Source of the DNA: JAWPMT01 sp965267435
GTDB taxonomy: Bacteria; Bacteroidota; Bacteroidia; Cytophagales; Cyclobacteriaceae
NCBI GenBank assembly: GCA_965267435.1
Contig: OZ253960.1
Coordinates: forward strand, 5,208,001-5,272,000
Direction of reading: 5' to 3'
Length of the DNA stretch: 64,000 nt
In this document: positions 8,067-17,359 of the stretch, one piece after another
How positions within the stretch are numbered: the stretch's first letter is position 1
Layout: every line of letters starts with the position of its first letter
Position numbers and translations under genes: made by a program
Notes under the pieces: model-generated
Told to the model about the DNA's origin: nothing
The model's input: only the letters and a program-made list of their open reading frames with translations
Databases searched by the model: none

Positions 8067-8509
8067 AGATCCAGATGACAATTTAGCCAGCCTCCATCGA
8101 ATCGAGTGTTGTACTTTTTGTAAAATTCAATTGCGGGCTCATTCCAATCGAGAACTTGCCACATAAGCCCAGTGCAACCTGTTTCTCTTGCTTTCTCTAT
8201 TGTCGCATCGAGCAATAGCTTGCCAATACCCTTTCCACGAGACTCTTCTGTAACGATCAGGTCTTCCAGGTACAGCCGCTTGCCTTTCCATGTCGAATAG
8301 CGATAGTAGTAGATGCTGGCTCCGAGGATCCTCTGTTCCCGTTCTGCCACGAGGAATCGAAAAACGGAATGCTCTCCGAAGCCATCATCCTCCATCATCT
8401 CCACGGTGTTTTCGACCTCGTGCAGCCCATTTTCGTAAATGGCCAACTCCTTGATCAGCTCAAAGAGGCGAGGTAGGTCTTCGGGGTTTCCAGTGCGGAT
8501 ATTGGCCAT
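8063..8509 (-). CDS. GNAT family N-acetyltransferase (diamine/SSAT-like)
   Basis: This 148-residue protein has the GNAT fold. The acetyl-CoA pyrophosphate loop is R91-GKGIG-K97, preceded by the beta-4 strand LYLEDLIVTEESRG. The segment YYYRYSTWKGKRLYLEDLIV (66-85) closely resembles spermidine/spermine and thialysine N-acetyltransferases, so a polyamine or similar small amine is the likely acceptor. The C-terminal DWNEPAIEFYKKYN is the usual GNAT tail. It follows the prolyl oligopeptidase gene by 12 bases on the same strand and may be co-transcribed. The exact substrate is unknown. Confidence 0.85.
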   Translation of the reverse strand: MANIRTGNPEDLPRLFELIKELAIYENGLHEVENTVEMMEDDGFGEHSVFRFLVAEREQRILGASIYYYRYSTWKGKRLYLEDLIVTEESRGKGIGKLLLDATIEKARETGCTGLMWQVLDWNEPAIEFYKKYNTRFDGGWLNCHLDL

Positions 8510-8521
8510 AGTGGAGGGGGT

Positions 8522-10654
8522 TTATAGTTCTTGCCGGACCAGAGGTGGAATGATGCCCATATTATACCAGGCAAAGGAATACTGGTCTGTTAGTTGATCG
8601 ATCCGCTTTGAGGTGGGCGTGCCACCCCCATGCCCGGCATCAGTCTCAATACGAATCAAGGTCACATTGTCTCCCGCCTGTGCAGCTTGCAAGGAGGCAG
8701 TGAATTTATAGGAGTGTGCAGGTACGACACGATCGTCATGGTCAGCCGTCGTGACGAGGGTCGCCGGATACTCCACACCCGGCACCAGGTTGTGGACCGG
8801 ACTGTACGACAGAAGGTATTGAAACATCTCTTTTGAATCCTCAGAGGTGCCATAGTCGCTGGCCCATCCAGCTCCTGCTGTAAACTTATGATACCTCAAC
8901 ATATCCATTACACCTACAGCGGGGAAGGCGACCCTGGCCAGGTCTGGACGCTGAGTCATCGTGGCACCGACCAGTAGTCCTCCATTGGAGCCACCCGCAA
9001 TCGCCAGGTAATCACTGGAAGTATAGTTGTTAGCGATTAGGTATTCACCAGCGGCTATGAAATCGTCGAAAACATTTTGTTTTTGCATCTTGGTGCCGGC
9101 CTTATGCCATTCCTCGCCATATTCTCCCCCACCCCGGATATTGGGCTGAGCATAGATCCCACCATTTTCCAACCACAATACTCGGCCCGTGTTGAAGCCG
9201 GGGCGCAAACTGATGTTGAAACCACCATACGAATACAAGTAAGTGGCGTTCTTGCCATTGAGTTCAAGGCCCTTCTTATGCACTATGAACATTGGTACTT
9301 GTGTTCCATCCTTGCTTGCGAAGAAGACTTGCTTTGTGATATAGTCCTCGGGATTGAAGTCCACATCCGGCTGCGAGTAGAGGGTAGATGCTCCCGTGGA
9401 GATATCGAACTTATAGATAGACGACGGGTAGGTAAATGATGTGAAAGAATAGTACAACTCTTTCGCGTCGGACTTATCCGAGAAGCCATAGGAGGTTCCG
9501 ATAGCAGGGAGATTGACATTTCGTACCCATTGACCACTGGTCGTAAATTGCTTCACTTCAGTTTTTGCGTCCACCAGGTAATTAGCAAAGAAGTAGCCTC
9601 CGGCGGCCTGGACCGTCATCACATTGTCCGACTCTGGGATCACATCCTCCCATTTGGACAAGTTGCCAATGGTCGTTTCAACCAGCCTGCGATTAGGGGC
9701 ATTGTCATTGGTCTGCAGAAAGAGTCGATCGTCAGCTGACCAAATCACGCTCTCATCTGTCTCGAGATCGTCATCGATGGTCTGTATCTTGCTACCGGGG
9801 TCTCTAAGATCTTTGACGAAAGAGGCATTGCCGCTTGTACTCTGTGCAGCACCTATTATCAGGTATCGTTGATCTTCAGTAACTCTGCCGAATATATAGC
9901 GGTAAGGCTGGGCATCTCCACCGAATACGAGCACGTCATCTTCCTGTGGGGTTCCCAGTTTATGGTAGTACAACTTATGCTTCTGCGTCTTTCCTGACAG
10001 CTGACTACCTTCCTTAGGCAAATCATAACTGCTATAGTAAAAGCCCTCGTTGCCCCACCAGGAGATTCCAGTGAATTTGAGGTTATGAAGCGTGTCTTCG
10101 ACGATCCTCTTAGTAGCGGTTTCCATTACAATCGCTTTGCGCCAATCAGATCCGCCGATTGAAATGAGGTACGCCATCATGGAGCCATCTTTTGTGAAAC
10201 TGGTTGTGGCCATGGAAATCGTACCGTCACTGGAAAATGTGTTTGGGTCCAGGAAGACTTCCTCGTTTCCTTCAGCGTCACGTCGGTAGAGCACGTTCTG
10301 ATTTTGGAGACCATCGTTTTTGTATTGATACTCGTAGTCTCCATGCTTTGAGGGGGCATACACCCGCTTGTAGTCGTACAGTTCACTTAGACGCTCACGG
10401 ATCTTGTCTCTGAATGAAATGGCCTCCAGATACGAGTGAGTTAGTTCATTTTGTGAAGTGACCCATTCTTCGGTTTTCTGTGAACGGTCGTCTTCCAACC
10501 AACGGTAGGGGTCGGCAACTTGCTCGCCGAAGTACGTGTCTACGGTAGCCGTTCTCTCAGCTCCGGGGTATTTATAACTTTCGCCGTCTTGCCTGCTTGC
10601 CGTACAAGACAATAAAATAATGGCGAGAAACAGTTGTAGCGATACCAGTTTCAT
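8522..10654 (-). CDS. Prolyl oligopeptidase family serine peptidase (S9A), lipoprotein
   Basis: This 710-residue protein begins with a lipoprotein signal peptide ending in LLSC17, so it is exported and lipid anchored. The N-terminal YPGAERTATVDTYFGEQVADPYRWLEDD motif is typical of prolyl endopeptidases. A seven-blade beta-propeller follows (about 85-430), then the alpha/beta hydrolase domain. The catalytic triad is visible: S556 in GGSNGGLL, D641 in DHDDRVVP and H675 in AGHGGGTP. Length matches S9A enzymes, which cleave short peptides after proline. It is probably involved in periplasmic peptide use. Confidence 0.93.
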   Translation of the reverse strand: MKLVSLQLFLAIILLSCTASRQDGESYKYPGAERTATVDTYFGEQVADPYRWLEDDRSQKTEEWVTSQNELTHSYLEAISFRDKIRERLSELYDYKRVYAPSKHGDYEYQYKNDGLQNQNVLYRRDAEGNEEVFLDPNTFSSDGTISMATTSFTKDGSMMAYLISIGGSDWRKAIVMETATKRIVEDTLHNLKFTGISWWGNEGFYYSSYDLPKEGSQLSGKTQKHKLYYHKLGTPQEDDVLVFGGDAQPYRYIFGRVTEDQRYLIIGAAQSTSGNASFVKDLRDPGSKIQTIDDDLETDESVIWSADDRLFLQTNDNAPNRRLVETTIGNLSKWEDVIPESDNVMTVQAAGGYFFANYLVDAKTEVKQFTTSGQWVRNVNLPAIGTSYGFSDKSDAKELYYSFTSFTYPSSIYKFDISTGASTLYSQPDVDFNPEDYITKQVFFASKDGTQVPMFIVHKKGLELNGKNATYLYSYGGFNISLRPGFNTGRVLWLENGGIYAQPNIRGGGEYGEEWHKAGTKMQKQNVFDDFIAAGEYLIANNYTSSDYLAIAGGSNGGLLVGATMTQRPDLARVAFPAVGVMDMLRYHKFTAGAGWASDYGTSEDSKEMFQYLLSYSPVHNLVPGVEYPATLVTTADHDDRVVPAHSYKFTASLQAAQAGDNVTLIRIETDAGHGGGTPTSKRIDQLTDQYSFAWYNMGIIPPLVRQEL

Positions 10655-10741
10655 GTCAGGGTAATAGTCTTCTAATGGTAGTATATCACTTCCTAATCTA
10701 AGCGTGAACCAACAATGGTAAAAGCCTTCTTATATATTCGG

Positions 10742-12019
10742 CTAACGGAGTATCTCCGCGAATCCAGTGTATGGCTGCAAGACCTTAGGGATAGTGATGC
10801 GATCTTCCTGTTGGTTGTTTTCGAGGAGTGCCGCGAGTATGCGTGGTATTGCCAGAGCGCTGCCATTGAGCGTATGAGCCAGTGACTTCTTGCCGTCAGT
10901 CCCTTTGTAACGTAGCTTCAGCCGGTTGGCCTGGTACGTTTCGAAATTCGATACGCTGCTGACTTCCAGCCACTTCTGTTGTGCCGCGGAATACACTTCG
11001 AAGTCGTAAGTCAACGCCGAGGTAAACCCGAGATCACCCCCACAAAGGCGGAGGACTCTGTAGGGCAATTCGAGACTTTGCACAAGTGACTCTACATGGC
11101 CGACCATTTCGTCAAGTATTCGATAGGACTTGTCGGGCTCTGCGATTTGGACCAATTCCACCTTATCAAACTGGTGCAGCCGATTCAGGCCCCGCACGTG
11201 GGCCCCCCAAGAGCCAGCTTCACGACGAAAACAAGGCGTATATCCTGTGAGTTTGATGGGCAGGTCATCGACGGTGACGATGGTATCCCGAAACATGTTG
11301 GTAATCGGCACTTCAGCGGTTGGGATGAGGAAGAGCTGACTGTCAGTGATTCCGTACATCTGTCCCTCCTTGTCTGGCAACTGTCCAGTTCCGTATCCAG
11401 AAGCTTCATTGACCACAATAGGCGGTTGTACCTCTCTGTATCCGGCTTTGTTGGCCTCGTCCAGGAAGTAGTTCACCATGGCCCGCACCATTCGGGCACC
11501 TTCTTTCTGATAAATCGGAAAGCCCGCTCCCGTCACCTTGATCCCAAGATCAAAGTCTATGATGTCCAGCTCTTGAATCAAGTCCCAATGGGCCTTGCTA
11601 GTGTCAGGTAAGGAGGGGAGATTGTCGGTAGTTTTTACGATTTCATTGTCCTCCTCCCGCAAACCGTCAGGCACTGATTCGTGCGGTACATTGGGGATAT
11701 TGTAGAGTTTTTCGGTGAGCCCCTGCTGGATGCCCTGGAGGCGCTCGTTCAATTCTTTGCTTTGTTCCTTGAGGCTACCTGTTTCCTTTTTGGCAGTCTC
11801 GGCTTCCTCTCTTTTGCCTTCTTTCATTAGCTGGCCGATTCTCTTGGAAACCTGATTGGCCTCTGCGAGCAACTCATCGAGTTTTCGCTGTGTATCTTTC
11901 CGATTATCATCCAGCGCGAGTACCTCGTCCAGAATCATTTTTGGATCACTGAGGCCCCTTTTCCGGAGTCCAGCTACGTATTGATCGAGATTGTCGCGAA
12001 TGTCATTTACCTGCAGCAT
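10742..12019 (-). CDS. serS: Seryl-tRNA synthetase
   Basis: This is a class II aminoacyl-tRNA synthetase of 425 residues. The frame is open further upstream to 12151, but the family N-terminus is MLQVNDIRDN, which starts at 12019. The first 44 codons of the longer reading are unlike the family, so I chose the shorter start. The N-terminal antiparallel coiled coil that holds tRNA-Ser spans about residues 25-105. Class II motif 2 is seen at FRREAGSWGAHVRGLNRLHQF and motif 3 near NGSALAIPRILAALLENNQ. It is followed by the prolyl oligopeptidase gene after 87 bases and diverges from rho. Confidence 0.96.
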   Translation of the reverse strand: MLQVNDIRDNLDQYVAGLRKRGLSDPKMILDEVLALDDNRKDTQRKLDELLAEANQVSKRIGQLMKEGKREEAETAKKETGSLKEQSKELNERLQGIQQGLTEKLYNIPNVPHESVPDGLREEDNEIVKTTDNLPSLPDTSKAHWDLIQELDIIDFDLGIKVTGAGFPIYQKEGARMVRAMVNYFLDEANKAGYREVQPPIVVNEASGYGTGQLPDKEGQMYGITDSQLFLIPTAEVPITNMFRDTIVTVDDLPIKLTGYTPCFRREAGSWGAHVRGLNRLHQFDKVELVQIAEPDKSYRILDEMVGHVESLVQSLELPYRVLRLCGGDLGFTSALTYDFEVYSAAQQKWLEVSSVSNFETYQANRLKLRYKGTDGKKSLAHTLNGSALAIPRILAALLENNQQEDRITIPKVLQPYTGFAEILR

Positions 12020-12254
12020 TTGGGCTAGTTTTTCATTGCCGGGAGGCAAAGTAACGGGTTGAATTTCAATTATTCTAAGCCCCCGTTTGAAATTGGTATT
12101 ATTCAGACTTAAAGTTTGCGTAATATTTAAGGTTGGTCTATTATTGTGCATCCATTCGTGAACAATACACTACGTTCCTTACTTTTTCCAAAGCAAGCGT
12201 ATTGTATCCCATATAATCACGTAGTTTAATTTAATATCCACTACCACATAGTTT

Positions 12255-13877
12255 ATGTACACCTTAGACGATCTGAGTGTCAGACTCTTATCTGAGCTTC
12301 GTGAGATTGCCGAAAATTTAGGGCTAAAAGGAGTGAAGAAAGCTGCCAAGAAAGATCTCATTTACAAGATCCTCGATCATCAAGCTACCCTCCCAGATAA
12401 CGAGGTCGCCAAGCTAGAGAAGAAGAACAACGGCACTGCTGAGTCCGAACCAGCTGAAAATCAAGAAGATAAGCCTAAAAGAAAGAGACAGAATGTTACC
12501 CAAGTAGAAGAGACTGCGGCTAAGAGCGCGGAGGAGCTACTGGAATCATTCGATTTGTCGATTGACAAGTCAGTTACGAGCTTCGAGAAATCTCCTCAAA
12601 AGCCTCAAGAAGGTGGCGGAGAGCCCAAAACCCCCGACAACAAAGGAGGAGGTGACAGAGGAGCTGATAAAGGAGAGCGGAATCAACAGCACCAACAGCA
12701 ACAGCAGCAACGCAATGAGGCGAAAGCCAAAAAGCAGCAGCATAACATCAACATTAAGGAGTTTGACGGTGTCATTGAAAGTGAGGGTGTCTTGGAGATC
12801 ATGCAGGACGGTTATGGTTTCCTGCGATCCAGTGACTACAACTACCTCGCAAGCCCTGATGACATCTATGTTTCACCATCACAAATCAAGCTATTTGGCC
12901 TGAAGACGGGTGATACAGTCAAAGGTCAAATCAGACCTCCAAAGGATGGAGAAAAATATTTTGCTCTGCTCCGAGTCGAGTCTGTCAATGGTAAGACAAC
13001 AGACGAAATCAGGGACAGGGTTGCCTTCGAATACCTGACGCCTCTCTTCCCGGAGGAGCGGTTGAAGTTGAGCACGAAAGCGGACAATTACTCCACGCGA
13101 ATTCTGGACATGTTTTCGCCGATAGGAAAGGGTCAGCGTGGTATGATCGTCGCTCAGCCGAAGACAGGTAAGACGGTACTATTGAAGAATGTTGCGAACG
13201 CGATTGCTAGTAATCACCCTGAGTGCTATCTGATCATCTTGCTGATTGATGAGCGTCCAGAGGAAGTTACAGATATGGCTCGATCGGTAAAGGCCGAGGT
13301 TGTCGCCTCTACATTTGATGAGCAGGCTGAAAGGCATGTGAAGGTAGCCAATATCGTTCTAGAGAAAGCCAAGAGAATGGTAGAGTGTGGTCATGATGTG
13401 GTCATCTTGCTCGATTCGATCACAAGACTGGCCCGGGCTCACAACACCGTAGTGCCTTCCTCAGGAAAGATTCTTTCTGGAGGTGTGGACGCAAATGCAT
13501 TGCACAAGCCCAAGAGATTCTTCGGCGCGGCGAGAAATGTAGAGAAGGGTGGGTCCCTCACAATCATCGCAACGGCACTTATTGAGACTGGCTCGAAGAT
13601 GGACGAAGTGATCTTCGAGGAATTCAAAGGAACAGGCAACATGGAACTCCAGCTGGACAGAAAGCTGTCCAACAAGCGAGTTTATCCCGCCATCGATGTT
13701 CCTGCTTCTGGTACACGTCGTGAAGATCTATTGCTTGACAAGGAAGAGCTCAGCAGAGTTTGGATCCTCCGCAAGTATATGTCTGATATGACCAGCACAG
13801 AGGCGATGGAGTTCTTGCTCGAAAAGATGCGCGGAACCATCAACAACGACGAGTTCCTTATCTCGATGAATGGCTAA
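12255..13877 (+). CDS. rho: Transcription termination factor Rho
   Basis: This 540-residue RNA-dependent helicase terminates transcription. The Rho N-terminal SAP-like domain is at 1-45. A low-complexity linker at about 46-165 is rich in K, E, G and Q with a glutamine run at 144-152. The cold-shock-like RNA-binding domain is at about 170-245 (DGVIESEGVLEIMQDGYGFLR). The RecA-type ATPase domain follows, with Walker A QPKTGKT at 301-307 and Walker B VVILLDSITRLAR. E. coli Rho has 419 residues, so the extra length is the linker, which is common in Bacteroidota Rho proteins. A strong hairpin terminator follows at 13904-13933. Confidence 0.97.
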   Translation: MYTLDDLSVRLLSELREIAENLGLKGVKKAAKKDLIYKILDHQATLPDNEVAKLEKKNNGTAESEPAENQEDKPKRKRQNVTQVEETAAKSAEELLESFDLSIDKSVTSFEKSPQKPQEGGGEPKTPDNKGGGDRGADKGERNQQHQQQQQQRNEAKAKKQQHNINIKEFDGVIESEGVLEIMQDGYGFLRSSDYNYLASPDDIYVSPSQIKLFGLKTGDTVKGQIRPPKDGEKYFALLRVESVNGKTTDEIRDRVAFEYLTPLFPEERLKLSTKADNYSTRILDMFSPIGKGQRGMIVAQPKTGKTVLLKNVANAIASNHPECYLIILLIDERPEEVTDMARSVKAEVVASTFDEQAERHVKVANIVLEKAKRMVECGHDVVILLDSITRLARAHNTVVPSSGKILSGGVDANALHKPKRFFGAARNVEKGGSLTIIATALIETGSKMDEVIFEEFKGTGNMELQLDRKLSNKRVYPAIDVPASGTRREDLLLDKEELSRVWILRKYMSDMTSTEAMEFLLEKMRGTINNDEFLISMNG

Positions 13878-13903
13878 GGCCGAAATTCGATAAGAATATC
13901 AGG

Positions 13904-13933
13904 AGGCGGGTCCAGGAATGGCTCGCCTTTTTT
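13904..13933 (+). terminator. Intrinsic terminator after rho
   Basis: A stem of eight pairs with two G-U wobbles (AGGCGGGT at 13904-13911 with GCTCGCCT-type complement at 13921-13928) and a nine-base loop is followed by six T residues. It sits in the 54-base gap between convergent rho and the dehydrogenase gene and slightly overlaps the latter's stop codon. Confidence 0.7.
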
Positions 13934-15134
13934 ATTGGTTCACGTAATCCTTCAGGTAGCTGTACCTTGGTGTCAGTTCCCCATTCTCGGCAATGGTGGC
14001 TCTTTTGATCACTCCCTCGTGGTCATCACCTAGTAGATGGGGCAGGACGTTCGCGATCAATTGTTCCCCGAAGCTCTCAGAGGCGTCCCGAGGTAGTTCG
14101 CATGGCAAGTTGTCCACGGCCATTACCGTCAGATTGGCTTCATCAATGAGCGGCTTTTCTACAACGTCCTCGCTCGCATTGTAATCATAAATGGGATCTT
14201 CGATTGTGCTCGCTTTCTTTGTCGCAGGGATAGAGCCCTCGATATCGCAGGTGATGTCGGCGATGATCCTCATCTGGAAGTTGCCTGTCAGTACGTCTTT
14301 GGGAGTGAATAACTTCGGCGCCTGCGGGTCCCAATACGCAGCAGCAATCAGCATGTCTGCTACCTCGGCGTATTTCAGAAAATCTGCTTCATAGAGATGT
14401 GGGTGGTCGAAGAACTCATGTCGGTTAAAGTCCCCACCGTCATGTTTCTTGTGATAGTCTCGTGAGTTGAGCTGGGTGAATACCGGCTGATCGAAGCGCT
14501 CTTCCAGGAACGCTGCAGGCGAGACCTTGCAGATCTTCAGGCCATGCAGTACCTCCATGGCTCCCTTGGCCACCCTTCCACCTCCTGTGATGGCGATTTT
14601 GATAGCGGGTAATTGGACTTTCTCAAACTCCTTCTTCAGGTCTTGCAGGTCAAAGCACTCATGCGCCCTTCTGATCTTGAAGAGGTTGTACCGCTTGCCG
14701 AATGTCCAAATGGCATTGTAGGCACCTACGATACCCGCCCATCGACCGAAGGCTATCACTCGATGGTTGTTTTCATCCGTTAGGGTTTCGTAGTCAATCA
14801 GCTTGATGTTCTTCTTGAGTACTTCCTGTAAGAGTTCGCGGTTGTATGCCTGCGCCTTGATGGTGTGACTGAAGAAAAGGTAAGTTTTGTTTGGGATGAG
14901 TTCCTTGATAGGCACTTCTTTCACTCCCATGATGATGTCGCAATCGTCCAGTTTATCGACAACTTTGACATGCTCAGCCTCATACTCGCTGTCAGCGAAA
15001 CATCGAATATCACTCCTCTGAGCGACTATCTCCACCTGCGGATATTGCTCGGCAACTCTTAGTGCTTGATTAGGAGATAATGGGACACGCTTGTCTATCG
15101 GAATTTTTCCCTCGCGGATGAGACCAACCTTCAT
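13932..15134 (-). CDS. Saccharopine dehydrogenase-like (Lys1-type) NAD(P)-dependent oxidoreductase
   Basis: This 400-residue enzyme has the alanine dehydrogenase/PNT N-terminal fold (MKVGLIREGKIPIDKRVPLSP) and a central Rossmann motif GGGRVAKG at 184-191. The C-terminal segment DNLPCELPRDASESFG is characteristic of the lysine-forming saccharopine dehydrogenase (Lys1/LKR-SDH) group. K72 (in GVKEVP) and H90 (in FFSHT) correspond in context to the catalytic Lys/His pair of yeast Lys1. Lysine is probably made by the DAP route in this organism (dapF at 35658), so the natural substrate is uncertain; lysine degradation or another amino acid is possible. It is preceded by gltX and a small gene. Confidence 0.75.
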   Translation of the reverse strand: MKVGLIREGKIPIDKRVPLSPNQALRVAEQYPQVEIVAQRSDIRCFADSEYEAEHVKVVDKLDDCDIIMGVKEVPIKELIPNKTYLFFSHTIKAQAYNRELLQEVLKKNIKLIDYETLTDENNHRVIAFGRWAGIVGAYNAIWTFGKRYNLFKIRRAHECFDLQDLKKEFEKVQLPAIKIAITGGGRVAKGAMEVLHGLKICKVSPAAFLEERFDQPVFTQLNSRDYHKKHDGGDFNRHEFFDHPHLYEADFLKYAEVADMLIAAAYWDPQAPKLFTPKDVLTGNFQMRIIADITCDIEGSIPATKKASTIEDPIYDYNASEDVVEKPLIDEANLTVMAVDNLPCELPRDASESFGEQLIANVLPHLLGDDHEGVIKRATIAENGELTPRYSYLKDYVNQ

Positions 15135-15213
15135 AACTCACAAAGTATGTGTACTGGCGCGCAAAACTAATTCAGACGCCCACCAGCCTCACAATCCAAG
15201 CCCAAGAATCTCC

Positions 15214-15411
15214 CTATTTTTTCAAATCGTCCAGGTCATCCCGATTGCGGAGTTTTTTGTCGTCCACCTCCCGATTGAGAAACTTATTGATTTGGTCGAT
15301 GCTGAGATTGGACTTTATTTCGCCAAAAGCATCAACGGAGATATCAAATCCCTCCAGGTCCTTGTGCACTTTGGGCTTTTCTTGTTCGTCTTTTTTCTTT
15401 TCCGGCTTCAT
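15214..15411 (-). CDS. Small conserved charged protein downstream of gltX
   Basis: This is a 65-residue soluble, highly charged protein. After a lysine/glutamate-rich N-terminus it reads DLEGFDISVDAFGEIKSNLSIDQINKFLNREVDDKKLRNRDD, which resembles short hypothetical proteins I recall beside gltX in other Cytophagales. The ATG is 9 bases after the gltX stop, which supports translation as part of the same operon. No domain or signal peptide is seen and no function can be assigned. Confidence 0.65.
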   Translation of the reverse strand: MKPEKKKDEQEKPKVHKDLEGFDISVDAFGEIKSNLSIDQINKFLNREVDDKKLRNRDDLDDLKK

Positions 15412-15420
15412 AGTCGCATT

Positions 15421-16953
15421 TCAGTCTATATACTGACTTAACGCATCGACAGCTCGATGGATACGCTCCGCAACCGACAAACTGCCCAATATTTCCATGG
15501 TGGTCATCAGATCGGGACCTGTGCTTTGACCTGTGACAGATAGACGCAAGCCTGGCATCACCTTTCCATGGCCATATCCCAGGCGGCTGACAACATTCGA
15601 AAACAATTCCTTGAATTCATCTGCAGTCAGGTTGTTTGTTTTCTCCAATTCTTTAGCATAAGTCTCCAATGCTTCGGAGGTGTCGGCATTCCATTTCTTT
15701 CGTGCCATCTTCTCATCATAGCTGTCCGGCAGTTGGAAGAAAGCCTTCGCTTCCACTATTAGCTCATGGAAAAAGCTGACACGCGGCTTGAGGAGGTCGA
15801 CGATTTTCACGGCAGTTACCTGATCACACGAGATCGAGGCTTGCTCCAGCTCTGTGATCAGTTGGGACGCAAGGGTCTCCGATGACATCTGCCGGAGATA
15901 GTACTCGTTGTACCAGGTGGCCTTGTCAATATCAAACTTGGTACCCGCCTTACCCACGCGCTCAAGTGAAAACTCCCCGATGAGCTCGTCTAATGAGAAT
16001 ACTTCCCGCTCGGATCCGGGGTTCCAGCCAAGAAACACGAGGAAATTGATCATTGCTTCAGGCAAATAGCCTTTTTCGCGGAAGCCAATGCTCAGTTCCT
16101 TTGTAGCAGGATCCGTCCAATTCATTGGGAAAATGGGGAATCCTAGCTTGTCAGCAGCACGCTTACTCAGCTTCCCATTGCCATCCGGTTTCAAGATCAG
16201 TGGCAGGTGGGCGAATTGTGGCATAGATTCCTCCCATCCAAAAAACTGATACAGGAGCACATGCAACGGCGCTGATGGTAGCCATTCCTCCCCTCTGATG
16301 ACATGGGTGATCCCCATGAGATGGTCATCCACAATGTTGGCGAGGTGATACGTGGGCAAACCGTCAGATTTCATAAGCACCTTGTCGTCCAGATTGACAG
16401 AGTGGACCATCACCCACCCTCTAATCATATCTTCAAATCGGATTTCCTCCTTGGGGGGCACTTTTACGCGGATGACGTAGGGTTCGCCGTTATTGATTCT
16501 GCGTTCGACTTCTTCGGGCGATAGCGTCAGCGAATTCTTCATGGTCATCCTCGAGGAGGAGTTGTAGTTGAGGTTGGCCATGCCGGCTTCCTTCAACTTT
16601 TCGCGCATCACCTCTAATTCTTCAGGTGTGTCAAACGCATAGTAGGCCTTCCCTTCATCGAGCAGCTTTTGTACATGCTGTTTGTAGGTCTCTTTTCGCT
16701 CCGACTGGCGATAGGGAGCATGATTGCCACCTTCGTCGACCCCTTCGTCCGGATGGAGTCCAAGCCATCCCAGTGCCTCCTTGATATATTCTTCCGCCCC
16801 ATGGACAAACCTTGTCTGGTCCGTATCCTCTATTCTAAGGATAAACTGACCCTCGTGTTTCCTTGCAAAAAGGTAGTTGAACAGTGCGGTGCGCACACCG
16901 CCGATGTGCAATGCTCCGGTCGGACTTGGCGCAAATCTTACTCTTACAGACAT
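15421..16953 (-). CDS. gltX: Glutamate--tRNA ligase
   Basis: This 510-residue class I aminoacyl-tRNA synthetase has the HIGH-type motif HIGG at 16-19 within PSPTGALHIGG and the KMSKS-type motif KLSKR at 261-265. The C-terminal anticodon-binding helical region follows. Length is typical (470-510). It lies 15 bases after ridA on the same strand and is part of the run glmS-ridA-gltX-small protein. Confidence 0.96.
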   Translation of the reverse strand: MSVRVRFAPSPTGALHIGGVRTALFNYLFARKHEGQFILRIEDTDQTRFVHGAEEYIKEALGWLGLHPDEGVDEGGNHAPYRQSERKETYKQHVQKLLDEGKAYYAFDTPEELEVMREKLKEAGMANLNYNSSSRMTMKNSLTLSPEEVERRINNGEPYVIRVKVPPKEEIRFEDMIRGWVMVHSVNLDDKVLMKSDGLPTYHLANIVDDHLMGITHVIRGEEWLPSAPLHVLLYQFFGWEESMPQFAHLPLILKPDGNGKLSKRAADKLGFPIFPMNWTDPATKELSIGFREKGYLPEAMINFLVFLGWNPGSEREVFSLDELIGEFSLERVGKAGTKFDIDKATWYNEYYLRQMSSETLASQLITELEQASISCDQVTAVKIVDLLKPRVSFFHELIVEAKAFFQLPDSYDEKMARKKWNADTSEALETYAKELEKTNNLTADEFKELFSNVVSRLGYGHGKVMPGLRLSVTGQSTGPDLMTTMEILGSLSVAERIHRAVDALSQYID

Positions 16954-16968
16954 AATATGTGAGAAGGT

Positions 16969-17349
16969 TTATCTGACAACGGCTATGCAGGATATTTCTA
17001 CCCGTACATCTTTTGGAAGCCTGCTGACCTCTACGGTTTCTCTGGCAGGAGGGTCAGTGGGAAAGAAGGACCCATAGACACTGTTGATCCTTGCAAATTG
17101 ATCCATGTCACGTATGAAGATGGTCGTTTTTACCACGTCCGAAAAGTCACTGCCAGCTTCCCCTAGCACCGCCTGCAAGTTCTTCATGACTTGCTCGGTT
17201 TCTGCTTCGATTTCGCCTGAGACTAGTTCCCCCGAGTGAGGATCGAGGGCGATCTGTCCAGATACAAAAAGGAAACCATTGGCTATCGTCGCCTGATTGT
17301 AGGGTCCGATAGGAGCTGGAGCATTGTCAGTTTTGACTATTTTCTTCAT
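16969..17349 (-). CDS. ridA: RidA family reactive intermediate deaminase
   Basis: This 126-residue protein of the YjgF/RidA family hydrolyses reactive enamine/imine intermediates produced by PLP enzymes. Conserved residues are visible: Y17 in PIGPYNQA, R103 in PPARETVEV (the substrate-carboxylate arginine) and E118 in RVEISCIAV. Family length is 120-130, so it is complete. It lies 10 bases after glmS and 15 before gltX. Confidence 0.94.
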   Translation of the reverse strand: MKKIVKTDNAPAPIGPYNQATIANGFLFVSGQIALDPHSGELVSGEIEAETEQVMKNLQAVLGEAGSDFSDVVKTTIFIRDMDQFARINSVYGSFFPTDPPARETVEVSRLPKDVRVEISCIAVVR

Positions 17350-17359
17350 TGTCGGGTGG

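Noticed and set aside
12020..12151. N-terminal extension of seryl-tRNA synthetase
   Set aside because: The 44 extra codons have no family similarity and the standard SerRS start is at 12019, so this stretch is treated as upstream region.
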